A stretch of DNA of 64,000 bases from Paractinoplanes toevensis (GTDB lineage: Bacteria > Actinomycetota > Actinomycetes > Mycobacteriales > Micromonosporaceae). Position 1 is the first letter of the stretch; each line of letters starts with the position of its first letter. The notes beneath the pieces are model-generated. The model saw only the letters and a list, made by a program, of their open reading frames with translations, ran no database searches and was not told the origin of the DNA. Positions 1 through 7,785 of the stretch are shown one piece after another. The position numbers and the translations under genes are program-made. The stretch spans positions 1-64,000 of the forward strand of contig NZ_BOQN01000015.1 of NCBI RefSeq assembly GCF_018332695.1, in the 5' to 3' direction.

Positions 1-54
1 CCCGGCCTGAACAACAAGCCCGGCCTGAACAACAAGCCCGGCCTGAACGACAAG
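1..54. repeat. 18-bp tandem repeat, three copies
   Basis: The unit CCCGGCCTGAACAACAAG occurs twice exactly and a third time with one A-to-G change; a shortened degenerate copy follows. The period is a multiple of three, so copy number can change without breaking a reading frame. The array continues beyond the left edge. Confidence 0.85.
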
Positions 55-83
55 CCGAGCCTGCGCGCGATCGGGGGGAATGA
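1..83 (+). CDS. 3' end of an unidentified gene (partial, repeat-coding)
   Basis: Only the last 27 codons of a possible gene are visible. The third forward frame is open from the left edge to a TGA at 81-83 and reads a sixfold motif, RPEQQA, RPEQQA, RPERQA. A perfect terminator hairpin begins at the next base, which is the main reason for choosing this frame. Frame 1, which would read PGLNNK repeats, does not stop before the hairpin and runs into the sigma gene. The low-complexity tail gives no hint of function. Confidence 0.35.
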   Translation, partial: RPEQQARPEQQARPERQAEPARDRGE

Positions 84-121
84 GAATCGCCCGGCGAGTG
101 GGAGGTTCCGCCGGGCGATTC
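84..121. terminator. Bidirectional terminator hairpin
   Basis: The arms 84-96 and 109-121 are perfectly complementary over 13 bp (GAATCGCCCGGCG and its complement) around a 12-nt loop. The hairpin lies between a plus-strand stop at 81-83 and the minus-strand sigma stop at 135-137, so it probably serves both. There is no long T tract, which is common in high-GC actinobacteria. Confidence 0.75.
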
Positions 122-134
122 GTGGGTTTCGGGG

Positions 135-1115
135 TCAGCCGGCGTACGCCTCCAGGCGGGAAGCGCGCTCGGGGTCGCGGAGCTTGAGCATCGTGACCTT
201 CTCGATCTGGCGGATGCGCTCGCGGCTCAGGCCGAACTCGCGACCCACCTCGTCGAGGGTGCGCTGGCGGCCGTCGTCGAGGCCGAAGCGGAGGCGGATG
301 ACCGCCGACTCGCGCTCCGACAGCGTTGCCAGGACGATTTCCACCTCGTTGCGCAGTTCGCCCTGGCCGATGGTGGCGCCGGGGTTGCTGATGTCGGCGG
401 CCGCGACGAAGTCGCCCAGGGCGCTCTCGCCGTCCTCGCCGACGGCCTGGTCGAGGCTGACCGGCTCGCGGTCGTAGGAGATCAGCTCGATCACCTGGAA
501 CTCGGGGACGTCCATGGCCTTGGCGATCTCGCTGATGCTGGGCTCGCGGCCAAGGGTCGCGGCCAGGTCGCGGCGGGCGCGGACCATGCGGTTGACCTGC
601 TCGACCATGTGCACCGGAATGCGGATGGTGCGGGCCTGGTCGGCCATGGCGCGGGTGATGGCCTGGCGGATCCACCACGTCGCGTACGTGGAGAACTTGT
701 AGCCCTTGGTGTAGTCGAATTTCTCGACCGCGCGGATCAGGCCCAGGTTGCCCTCTTGGATGAGGTCGAGGAAGGCCATGCCGCGGCCGGTGTACCGCTT
801 CGCGATGCTGACCACCAGGCGGAGGTTGGCCTCGAGCAGGTGGTTCTTGGCCGCCTTGCCCTCGGCGATGATGATCGTGAGGAGCCGCGCCAGGTCGCCG
901 GTGGCCCCGGGGAGCTTCTCGTCGGCGTACAGGCCGGCTTCGATGCGCTTGGAGAGTTCGACCTCCTCGACGGCGGTCAGGAGGCGGGTGCGACCGATGC
1001 CGTTCAGATAGGCCCGGACCAGGTCGGCGGAGACACCACGCTCGTCCGTCGCGTCCAGGTCGGTCAGGAGCTCGACACCGTCCGTCATGCTGGTGTCGTC
1101 CGAAGTCTTCATCAT
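135..1115 (-). CDS. sigB: RNA polymerase sigma factor, SigB/HrdB-like (group 2)
   Basis: This is a sigma-70 factor of 326 residues that directs RNA polymerase to promoters. Visible parts are region 1.2 (about 30-65), regions 2.1-2.4 (about 95-165, with [22 protein letters not shown] and [10 protein letters not shown]), region 3, and region 4.2 with helix-turn-helix [20 protein letters not shown]. It lacks the long acidic region 1.1 of a group 1 housekeeping factor, and its closeness to ideR matches mycobacterial sigB-ideR, so SigB is favoured over HrdB. An in-frame GTG at 1127 exists, but AAAGGTGG sits 8 nt before the ATG at 1115, which decides the start. Whether it is the stress or the main vegetative factor cannot be settled here. 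Confidence 0.9.
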   Translation of the reverse strand: MMKTSDDTSMTDGVELLTDLDATDERGVSADLVRAYLNGIGRTRLLTAVEEVELSKRIEAGLYADEKLPGATGDLARLLTIIIAEGKAAKNHLLEANLRLVVSIAKRYTGRGMAFLDLIQEGNLGLIRAVEKFDYTKGYKFSTYATWWIRQAITRAMADQARTIRIPVHMVEQVNRMVRARRDLAATLGREPSISEIAKAMDVPEFQVIELISYDREPVSLDQAVGEDGESALGDFVAAADISNPGATIGQGELRNEVEIVLATLSERESAVIRLRFGLDDGRQRTLDEVGREFGLSRERIRQIEKVTMLKLRDPERASRLEAYAG

Positions 1116-1320
1116 CTGCAGGACCACCTTTCAGTCCCCTCCCCGCTGATAACCGTCTCGTGCGTTCCCAGCCGCATTCGTGCCGGTGATCGATAGCTTG
1201 GCCCGGGACGCGTTAAGCGGAGGTGAGGCAAGCGTCCAGGTGGCATGAATCAGGGAGAACCCTGACGTCGCCAAGCCGACAGGTGGCCGAAATGCCGGTT
1301 CTGGGATCTTGTCGAGCGCC

Positions 1321-1326
1321 GATAAT
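1321..1326 (+). promoter_or_regulatory. Candidate -10 element of spo0M
   Basis: GATAAT lies 34 bp before the Spo0M start codon. No convincing -35 box is visible at 16-18 bp. The remaining sequence between the sigma gene and spo0M (1116-1360) holds no gene. Confidence 0.35.
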
Positions 1327-1360
1327 GTTTCTGAAACGCCCCTGAGGAGGATTCGGTTCG

Positions 1361-2149
1361 ATGGTCTTCAAGCGAATGATGCAGGCGCTCGGTGTGGGCG
1401 GCCCGTCGGTCGAGACGGTGCTGGCCAACCCCAACTGCCGGCCCGGCGGCTTCCTCGAGGGGCAGGTGCACGTCCAGGGCGGTGACCACGCGGTCGACGT
1501 GGAATACCTGGCGGTCGGCCTGATCACCCGGGTCGAGATCGAGAGCGGCGACAGTGAGTACAACACCGACCAGGAGTTCCACCGGCAGCGGCTGACCGGT
1601 TCGTTCCGGTTGGAGCCGGGTGCCCGGCATGACGTGCCGTTCCGGTTCGACGTGCCCTGGGAGACGCCGATCACCGAGGTGTACGGGCAGCACCTGCACG
1701 GCATGACGATGGGCCTGTCCACCGAGCTCGAGGTGGCCCGGGCGGTCGACAAGTCGGACCTGGACGCGGTGGCGGTGCACCCGCTGCCGGCGCAGGAGCG
1801 ACTCCTGGACGCTCTGCTGCGGCTCGGGTTCCGCTTCAGCCGGGCGGATGTCGAGCGCGGCCGGGTGTACGGGGTGGAGCAGCAGCTGCCGTTCTACCAG
1901 GAGATCGAGTTCTACCCGCCGTCGGCGTACGCGAGTGGCATCAACCAGCTGGAGCTGACCTTCATCGCGACGCCGCGTCACCTCCAGGTGGTGCTGGAGA
2001 TCGACAAGCGGGGTGGCTTCCTGAGCGAGGGCCACGACGCGTTCGGCCGCTTCGACGTCGACTACGCGTCGGTCGACCAGGTCGACTGGGCCGGTCAGCT
2101 GGACAACTGGCTGCGGCAGTCGGCCCAGCGCCGCGGGCTGTTCTTCTGA
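1361..2149 (+). CDS. Spo0M-like (SpoOM family) protein
   Basis: The 262-residue product belongs to the SpoOM family, predicted to have an arrestin-like beta-sandwich fold. It starts with the family signature MVFKRMMQALGVGGPSVET and contains the conserved PWETPITEVYG segment. In Bacillus, Spo0M affects sporulation entry; its role in actinobacteria is not established. It has no signal peptide or membrane segment. The start has a strong ribosome site (GAGGAGG, 11 nt upstream). A longer paralogue is encoded at 58266-59255, sharing the N-terminal signature and PWETPIT motif. Confidence 0.85.
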   Translation: MVFKRMMQALGVGGPSVETVLANPNCRPGGFLEGQVHVQGGDHAVDVEYLAVGLITRVEIESGDSEYNTDQEFHRQRLTGSFRLEPGARHDVPFRFDVPWETPITEVYGQHLHGMTMGLSTELEVARAVDKSDLDAVAVHPLPAQERLLDALLRLGFRFSRADVERGRVYGVEQQLPFYQEIEFYPPSAYASGINQLELTFIATPRHLQVVLEIDKRGGFLSEGHDAFGRFDVDYASVDQVDWAGQLDNWLRQSAQRRGLFF

Positions 2150-2156
2150 GAGCGCC

Positions 2157-2579
2157 CTAAAGCTCGAGCAGCAGCGTCCGGGGGCCGACGTTCACGCTCT
2201 CGACCAGCATGTGCGCCTGGAAGCGCCCGGTGGAAACCGTGGCGCCCCGGGCGCGCAGTGCTTCGACGAAGGCCGTGACCAGCGGCTCGGCGACGGGAGC
2301 CGGCGCGGCCGCGCTCCAGGTGGGGCGCCGGCCTTTGCGGGCGTCGCCGTAGAGGGTGAACTGGCTGACCACGAGCAGCGGGGCGCCGACGTCGGAGGCC
2401 GACTTCTCGTCGTCGAGGATGCGCACCTCGAACACCTTGCGGGCCAGCTCACGGGCCGTGGCGGGGGTGTCGTCGTGGGTGACGCCGAGCAGGACGAGCA
2501 GGCCGTCCTCGATCTTGCCGATGACCTCGTCGTCGACGGTTACGCTGGCCCGGCTGACGGTCTGCACCAATGCACGCAC
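2157..2579 (-). CDS. dtd: D-aminoacyl-tRNA deacylase
   Basis: Dtd removes D-amino acids mis-charged on tRNA (and glycine from tRNA-Ala), a proofreading step in the cytoplasm. The 140-residue length is typical. The catalytic motif SQFTLYGD and the C-terminal [11 protein letters not shown] segment, corresponding to the family's Gly-cisPro-type loop, are both present. The GTG at 2579 gives the usual start [13 protein letters not shown]; the frame is open upstream but would add 28 residues foreign to the family. The start lies 13 bp beyond the stop of the acetyltransferase gene on the same strand, so it is probably the last gene of the acuC-pat-dtd run. Confidence 0.93.
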   Translation of the reverse strand: MRALVQTVSRASVTVDDEVIGKIEDGLLVLLGVTHDDTPATARELARKVFEVRILDDEKSASDVGAPLLVVSQFTLYGDARKGRRPTWSAAAPAPVAEPLVTAFVEALRARGATVSTGRFQAHMLVESVNVGPRTLLLEL

Positions 2580-2592
2580 ACCGAGGACCCTC

Positions 2593-5139
2593 TCACGGGT
2601 TGCGCAGGCGGCGCGGGCCGGTGTCGGGACGCAACGCGGGCGGGCCGATCTCGACGGCGGCATGCAGCACGGTGATGCCGTCGGGCCGGGCCAGGACCGG
2701 GTTGAGCATGAGCGACCGCAGGCGGGGGTGGTCGTCGGCGAGCCGGCCGACCCGCAGGAGCAGGTCGATCAGGGCGGCCCGGTCGACCGGGGCGGAACCG
2801 CGGTAGCCGTGGAGCAGCGGCGCCGCCCGGGGCTCGTCGACGAGGGCTTCGGCGGCCCGGTCGGTGAGCGGGGCGGCCCGCCAGGCGAGGTCGCCGAGCA
2901 GTTCGCTGGCCACGCCGCCGAGGCCGAAGCCGACGACCGGCCCGAAGGCGGGGTCTTCGACGACCTCGACGGTGCAGGCCACGCCGGGCGGGACCATGGT
3001 CTGTACGAGAATGTCCGGTCCGAAATTCCCCGACAAATCTTCATAAGCAGCGGTCACGTCGCCCTCATCGGCCAGCGCCAGCCGGACGGCACCCAGGTCG
3101 ATGCGATGCCGCAGCGCACCACCGGCCGCCTTCAACGCCACGGGGTAGCCGAGTGCCGACGCGGCCGACAAAGCCGACGCAAGCGACGAGCACCGGGTCG
3201 ACGGGACGACGGTGATGCCGTAGGCCGCGAGCAACTCCGACGGCGGCCCGGAAAGGTCGACAGCGGCCGGATCCACGTCCGGCAGGGATGGCAACACCCC
3301 CGGCGGCCGGCGCAGCCAGTCCGCGTACGTGGCGACCCGGGCCAGCGCCCGCACGGCCTCCTCGACCGAGGGGTACGACGGCACCCGGGACGAGAGGTTC
3401 CCCAGGAGGAAGGTCGCCACGGTCGGCTTCTCCCCGGCCAGGGCGACGCTGGCCAGCGCGGCCGCGAAGTCCCCGTCCTCGTCCGGCAACTGTCCGGGCA
3501 GCGGCGGCGCGAAGACCACCACGAGCGCGTCGGCCCGGTCGTCGACGGCGGCGTCGGCGAGGGCGTCGGCGAAGTCGTGTGCGCCGGCCTCGGGGCTGAT
3601 GTCGTGCGGATATCCCTCGGCGACGGTCAGTCCGGTGTTGCGGCAGGCGGCCACCGCCAATTCCGACAGGGCCGACGAGTTGCCGACCACCGCCACCCGG
3701 CGGCCGCTCGGCAGCGGCTGGTGGGCCAGCAGCAGGCCGACGTCGAACAACTCCCGCACGGTGTCGACCCGGATGACCCCGGAGCGGGCGAACAGCGCGG
3801 TGATTGCGTGCGCGTCCGGCCCGGGCAGATCACCGGACAGCCCGGGCGGCCGGGTGGCCGAGGCCACCGCGACCACCGGCTTGATCCGGGACATCCGCCG
3901 GGCGAGCCGGGCGAACTTGCGCGGGTTGCCGAAGGTCTCCAGGTAGAGCAGGACGACGTCGGTGCCGGGGTCGTCGTGCCAGTACTGCAGCAGGTCGTTG
4001 CCGGACACGTCGGCCCGGTTGCCGGCCGACACGAAGCTGGACAGGCCGAGCCCGCGCCGGTCGGCCTCGGCCAGCAGCGCCACCCCGAGCGCGCCGCTCT
4101 GGCTGAAGAACCCGACCCGCCCCGGGTTGGGGAGCCGGGGTGCGAGCGTGGCGTTCAGCCGTACGGTCGGGTCGGTGTTGGCAATCCCCATGCTGTTGGG
4201 GCCCACCACGCGCAACCCCGCGCCGTGCGCGCTCTCCACCAGCCGCCGCTGCGCGGCGGCGCCGGCCGCGCCGGCCTCGGCGAACCCGGCCGAAACCACC
4301 ACCACCCCGCCGGCGCCGCTCGCGGCGGCGTCCGCCACCGCGACCGGGACGCTGCGCGGCGGCACCGCGATCAGCGCGAGGTCGACGTCGACGCCGGCAT
4401 CGGCGGCCGATTTGTGGGCGGGCAGGCCGGCTACCCGTTTCGCGCGCGGGTTCACCACGATGATCGTTCCGGGGTAGCCGCCGTCGCGCAGGTGGCCGAG
4501 CATCGCGGCGCCGATGCCCTGACCGCTGGCGCTGGCGCCGTAGACGGCCACCGCCCGCGGCGCGAGCAGCCGGGCGATCGATTTCGCCTCGGTGCGGTGC
4601 TCGCGGTTCTCCTGCACCTCGCGGGACCTCTCGGTGGGCGCGATCGGGAACTCGAGGTGCACCACCCCGTCGGCGTACTTGCGCTGCACCTGGTAGCCGA
4701 AGTCGCTGAAGACGCGCAGCATGCCGCCGTTCTCCGGCAGCACCTCGGCGACGAACCGGGTGATGCCGTTCTGCCGGGCCGCGTCGGCGAGGTGTTCCAG
4801 CAGCACCGAACCGATGCCGCGGCCCTGGTGGGCGTCCTCCACCACGAACGCGACCTCGGCCTCGGCCGCCTCGGCGCCCAGTCGTTCGTAGCGCCCGACC
4901 GCGGTGATCTGCGTGCCGCTGACGATGACGAACGCCTCGCGGTCGTGGTGGTCGACGTTGACGAACCGTTTCAGGTCGCGTTCCGGGATGCGCGGGTAGG
5001 GCGAGAAGTAGCGCAGGTAGCGGGTGCGGTCGCTCATCCGGGAGTGCAGCTCCACAATGGCCGGTGCGTCCTCGGGCCGGATCTGCCGCAGGTGGACGGC
5101 GGTGCCGTCGGAGAGCAGAACGTCCGCGCTCTTCTCCAC
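2593..5139 (-). CDS. GNAT / NDP-forming acyl-CoA ligase fusion, probable protein acetyltransferase (PatA type)
   Basis: The 848-residue protein has an N-terminal GNAT domain (about 10-170, acetyl-CoA loop QGRGIG at 105-110), a CoA-binding and ligase-CoA part (about 190-620, with VVGPNSMGI and FFSQSGALG) and a C-terminal ATP-grasp domain (about 640-830). This is the layout of actinobacterial protein lysine acetyltransferases such as S. lividans PatA. Where active ligases have the phosphohistidine motif SHTG, this protein reads GLSG (433-436), so the ligase part is probably catalytically dead and regulatory. The GTG start at 5139 has GAGGAG 7 nt upstream, overlapping the acuC stop, which indicates co-expression with that deacetylase. 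A true acyl-CoA ligase is less likely. Confidence 0.85.
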   Translation of the reverse strand: MEKSADVLLSDGTAVHLRQIRPEDAPAIVELHSRMSDRTRYLRYFSPYPRIPERDLKRFVNVDHHDREAFVIVSGTQITAVGRYERLGAEAAEAEVAFVVEDAHQGRGIGSVLLEHLADAARQNGITRFVAEVLPENGGMLRVFSDFGYQVQRKYADGVVHLEFPIAPTERSREVQENREHRTEAKSIARLLAPRAVAVYGASASGQGIGAAMLGHLRDGGYPGTIIVVNPRAKRVAGLPAHKSAADAGVDVDLALIAVPPRSVPVAVADAAASGAGGVVVVSAGFAEAGAAGAAAQRRLVESAHGAGLRVVGPNSMGIANTDPTVRLNATLAPRLPNPGRVGFFSQSGALGVALLAEADRRGLGLSSFVSAGNRADVSGNDLLQYWHDDPGTDVVLLYLETFGNPRKFARLARRMSRIKPVVAVASATRPPGLSGDLPGPDAHAITALFARSGVIRVDTVRELFDVGLLLAHQPLPSGRRVAVVGNSSALSELAVAACRNTGLTVAEGYPHDISPEAGAHDFADALADAAVDDRADALVVVFAPPLPGQLPDEDGDFAAALASVALAGEKPTVATFLLGNLSSRVPSYPSVEEAVRALARVATYADWLRRPPGVLPSLPDVDPAAVDLSGPPSELLAAYGITVVPSTRCSSLASALSAASALGYPVALKAAGGALRHRIDLGAVRLALADEGDVTAAYEDLSGNFGPDILVQTMVPPGVACTVEVVEDPAFGPVVGFGLGGVASELLGDLAWRAAPLTDRAAEALVDEPRAAPLLHGYRGSAPVDRAALIDLLLRVGRLADDHPRLRSLMLNPVLARPDGITVLHAAVEIGPPALRPDTGPRRLRNP

Positions 5140-5150
5140 GTCGGGCTCCT

Positions 5151-6344
5151 CTAGTCGCGGGGGTCGTGCGGGTCGAGGCCGTGCAGCGGGAACACGGCCA
5201 TCCGGGTGGCCAGGATGGCCCTGTCCACGGCGTCGGGCGTGGTGCCGGGCTGCCAGGCCTCGACGACCGGCTCGGTGCCGTCGGTCATGACGGATGGCAC
5301 GACGCCCCGGGGACAACGCTCGGCGGCGAACGCGCGCCACGCCGGAGGAATGACGACGGACGGGTCCAGCGGGTCCCCGGTGGCCACCGCGAGCAGGTGC
5401 GTCCAGGCCCGCGGCACCACCTCGACCAGCGCGTATCCGCCGCCGCCCATAGCGACCCAGCGGCCGTCGCAGAGCTCGTCGGCCAGCGAGCGCATCGCGA
5501 TGTAGGCGGCGCGCTGGCCGTCGACCGACAGGCTCAGGTCGGCGAGCGGGTCGAGGCGGTGCGCGTCGGCGCCGCACTGACTGAAGATGATCTCCGGGGC
5601 GAACGCGCGCAGCACCGACGGGACGACCGCGTGGAAGGCACGCAGCCAGGCGGCGTCCGAGGTGCCGGGCGGCAGGGGCAGGTTGACCGCGGTGCCCTCG
5701 GCGTTGCGCCCGCCGATCTCGTCGGCGAAGCCGGTGCCGGGGAACAGCGCGAGCGGTGTCTCGTGCAGACTGATCGTGAGCACTCGGGGGTCGTCGTAGA
5801 AGGCGGTCTGGACGCCGTCGCCGTGGTGCACGTCGACATCCACATAGGCCACCCGTTGAGCGCCCTGGTCGAGCAGCCGGGCGATGGCGACGGCCGGATC
5901 GTTGTACACACAGAAGCCGGCAGCCCGGGAGGCCATCGCATGGTGCAGACCGCCGGACACGTTGACGGCGCGGGTAGCCGTACCGTGCCAGACGGCCTCG
6001 GCCGCCGCGATGCTGGCGCCGCAGATCCGGGCCGATGCCTCGTGCATCCCGTCGAAGACGGGGTTGTCCTCGGTGTTCAGACCCCAGCCCCGGAAGAACG
6101 GGTCGCTGGGCGCCAGCCGGACGGCGTCGAGGTAGTCGGGGCGGTGGATGCGGGTGAGGTCGGCGTCGTCGGCCGGCCGGGGTGTGACCATTTGCACCCC
6201 CGGGCGGCTGAAAATGCCGAGTTCCCGGGCCAGTGCCATGGTGAGCTCGACCCGCACCGGATTGAGCGGGTGGTCGCCCATGTCGTAGTCGAGCAGGGCT
6301 CGATCCCACACCACGGCGGTCGTCGGGTCTGCCATGCCCGCCAT
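5151..6344 (-). CDS. acuC: AcuC-type zinc deacetylase (histone deacetylase family)
   Basis: This 397-residue class I HDAC-fold enzyme is expected to remove acetyl groups from lysines, classically from acetyl-CoA synthetase. The active-site parts are intact: GGLHHAM (His134, His135), DVDVHHGDG (zinc ligands Asp171 and His173), CGADAH (Asp260) and GGGGY (Tyr304). Its stop lies 11 bp before the acetyltransferase start, so the writer and eraser form one operon. The start is uncertain: ATG 6344 and ATG 6335 are both possible and neither has a clear ribosome site. It diverges from ideR with 76 bp between. Confidence 0.92.
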   Translation of the reverse strand: MAGMADPTTAVVWDRALLDYDMGDHPLNPVRVELTMALARELGIFSRPGVQMVTPRPADDADLTRIHRPDYLDAVRLAPSDPFFRGWGLNTEDNPVFDGMHEASARICGASIAAAEAVWHGTATRAVNVSGGLHHAMASRAAGFCVYNDPAVAIARLLDQGAQRVAYVDVDVHHGDGVQTAFYDDPRVLTISLHETPLALFPGTGFADEIGGRNAEGTAVNLPLPPGTSDAAWLRAFHAVVPSVLRAFAPEIIFSQCGADAHRLDPLADLSLSVDGQRAAYIAMRSLADELCDGRWVAMGGGGYALVEVVPRAWTHLLAVATGDPLDPSVVIPPAWRAFAAERCPRGVVPSVMTDGTEPVVEAWQPGTTPDAVDRAILATRMAVFPLHGLDPHDPRD

Positions 6345-6393
6345 GCTGCCACGGCACGCTCGGCCGCACCGCCGTCAAGGCCTTGTAACGAGG

Positions 6394-6399
6394 TAATAT
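6394..6399 (+). promoter_or_regulatory. Candidate -10 element of ideR
   Basis: TAATAT lies 22 bp before the ideR start in the acuC-ideR divergent region. No classical iron box (TTAGGTTAGGCTAACCTAA type) is visible between the two genes, so autoregulation is not supported. Confidence 0.4.
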
Positions 6400-6420
6400 C
6401 GCTGCTGGGAGGGCCGCATC

Positions 6421-7101
6421 TTGAATGATCTTGTCGACACTACGGAGATGTATCTCCGGACCATCCTCGAACTCGAGGAGGAGGGCGTTCCGCCGCTGCG
6501 TGCGCGGATCGCCGAGCGCCTGCACCAGAGCGGTCCCACAGTCAGCCAGACGGTCGCACGCATGGAGCGTGACGGCCTGCTGACGGTCGAGAACGACCGT
6601 CATCTCGTGCTGACCGCGGCGGGCCGGGTGGCCGCCGTCGCGGTCATGCGTAAGCACCGGCTCGCCGAGCTGTTGCTGGTCAACGTCATCGGCATGCCCT
6701 ACGAGGAGGCCCACGAGGAGGCCTGCCGGTGGGAGCACGTCATGAGCGACTCGGTCGAGCGCAAGGTCTACGAGCTGCTCAACCGTCCGACCCGCTCGCC
6801 GTACGGCAATCCGATTCCCGGTCTGGAGATCCTGGGCGGGCTCGAGGAGATCGGGGCGAGCAGCACCGGTGAGCGCAACCTGGCGTTCCCCGGCCTGACC
6901 GGCAGTGTTGTGGTCAGCCGCATCTGCGAGAGCGTGCAGACCAATGCCGACGTGCTGCGCCAGCTGCACGCGGCCGGCATCGACCCGGGCACGACGGTGA
7001 CGGTGGCGCAGGAGCGCGACTCGGTGACCATCGACCGCTCGGGCGACAAGATCCGCCTGCCGCGCGAGGTGGCGTCGCGGGTCTTCGTGGCGGCGCACTA
7101 A
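6421..7101 (+). CDS. ideR: Iron-dependent repressor, DtxR/IdeR family
   Basis: The 226-residue protein is a metal-sensing repressor that binds DNA when loaded with Fe2+, controlling siderophore and iron-storage genes. It has an N-terminal winged helix (HTH about 27-50), a dimerisation and metal-binding domain and a C-terminal SH3-like domain. Metal ligands fall at exactly the DtxR numbers: Met10, Cys102, Glu105, His106 (one site) and His79, Glu83, His98 (the other). This register supports the TTG start at 6421, which has GGGAGG 8 nt upstream. Its stop overlaps the stop of the convergent lipoprotein gene by 4 bp. The sigB-ideR neighbourhood matches mycobacteria. Confidence 0.95.
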   Translation: MNDLVDTTEMYLRTILELEEEGVPPLRARIAERLHQSGPTVSQTVARMERDGLLTVENDRHLVLTAAGRVAAVAVMRKHRLAELLLVNVIGMPYEEAHEEACRWEHVMSDSVERKVYELLNRPTRSPYGNPIPGLEILGGLEEIGASSTGERNLAFPGLTGSVVVSRICESVQTNADVLRQLHAAGIDPGTTVTVAQERDSVTIDRSGDKIRLPREVASRVFVAAH

Positions 7102-7652
7102 CCGGCGGTAGTGTCCATCGCTTTCGCGAGAGTGAGCAGTTTGTTGTTCATGGCCGTCACGTCGGCGGCCTTGGCGGTCTTGGCGAAGGTGAAGCGCAGC
7201 GTCTGCAGCTGCTTCGCCTCGCTGAGCCAGCCGATCTCGACGACCGGCCCGTGCTGGCCGCTCGCGGCCGTGTTGAGCCGGTAACCGGCCTTGCCCAGGC
7301 CCTTGATCGTGGTGGCCTTCTCCGGCTTGAGGTCGGAGTTGAACAGCTTCGCGTCGGCCTGCGTGCTCTCCACGACGCTCAGCGCCAGGTCGGGGTAATC
7401 GGTGGAGATCATCTGCACCACGCAGGTGGAGGTGTCGTCGATCTGGTCGGAGGCGGCGACCTCAAACTTGACGCCGACCTTGGACTCGATGAAGTCGTAG
7501 TCCCAGAGGATGCAGGCGCCGCCGGCCGAGGCGGCTGGCTGCTCGACGAAGTCCACCGGCGGCAGAGCCGCCTCTGCGGCTTTGTCCTTTTTGTCGCAGC
7601 CAGCCAACCCCAACAGAAGCACGGCGCCGAGTATCAGCGAACGCGAACGCAC
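7098..7652 (-). CDS. Secreted lipoprotein of unknown function
   Basis: The 184-residue product has a lipoprotein signal ending in the lipobox LAGC (Cys19) and no further membrane segment, so it should be anchored outside the cytoplasmic membrane. Two later cysteines (in GGACILWDY and STCVVQM) could form a disulphide, a pattern loosely like DUF3558 actinobacterial lipoproteins; this resemblance is weak. The GTG start at 7652 has GGGAGG 6 nt upstream; the frame is open further upstream but without a ribosome site. It converges on ideR with a 4-bp overlap of the stop codons. No function can be assigned. Confidence 0.8.
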   Translation of the reverse strand: MRSRSLILGAVLLLGLAGCDKKDKAAEAALPPVDFVEQPAASAGGACILWDYDFIESKVGVKFEVAASDQIDDTSTCVVQMISTDYPDLALSVVESTQADAKLFNSDLKPEKATTIKGLGKAGYRLNTAASGQHGPVVEIGWLSEAKQLQTLRFTFAKTAKAADVTAMNNKLLTLAKAMDTTAG

Positions 7653-7744
7653 GAGGCTCCTCCCGAGGGGCTTTCGGGGCACACCGTACTTTGCCCGGCG
7701 ATAACACGAAAGCCCGAGTGCGGCACCATTCGGACACCGACGGT

Positions 7745-7767
7745 GACTTGACACCGTGTGTCAAGTC
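7745..7767. promoter_or_regulatory. Perfect 10-bp inverted repeat (operator) over a TTGACA box
   Basis: GACTTGACAC, three bases, then GTGTCAAGTC form a perfect inverted repeat. It contains a consensus -35 hexamer TTGACA (7748-7753). With an 18-bp spacer, CAGGAT (7772-7777) is a possible -10, and the GTG at 7786 would then lie at about the transcription start, giving a leaderless mRNA. A repressor bound here would block the -35 box. The downstream gene itself encodes a helix-turn-helix domain. Confidence 0.7.
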
Positions 7768-7785
7768 ACGCCAGGATCAGACCTC

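Noticed and set aside
2356..5154. 932-codon open frame on the plus strand
   Set aside because: It is the complement of the acetyltransferase fusion gene; the Gly/Arg/Asp-rich translation has no motif, and the minus strand carries clear GNAT and ligase motifs.
6345..6420. Iron box in the acuC-ideR divergent region
   Set aside because: No sequence close to the DtxR/IdeR consensus dyad is present.
5154..7098. N-terminal extension of the acetyltransferase frame
   Set aside because: The frame stays open but runs through acuC and ideR; the ribosome site at the acuC stop marks the true start at 5139.
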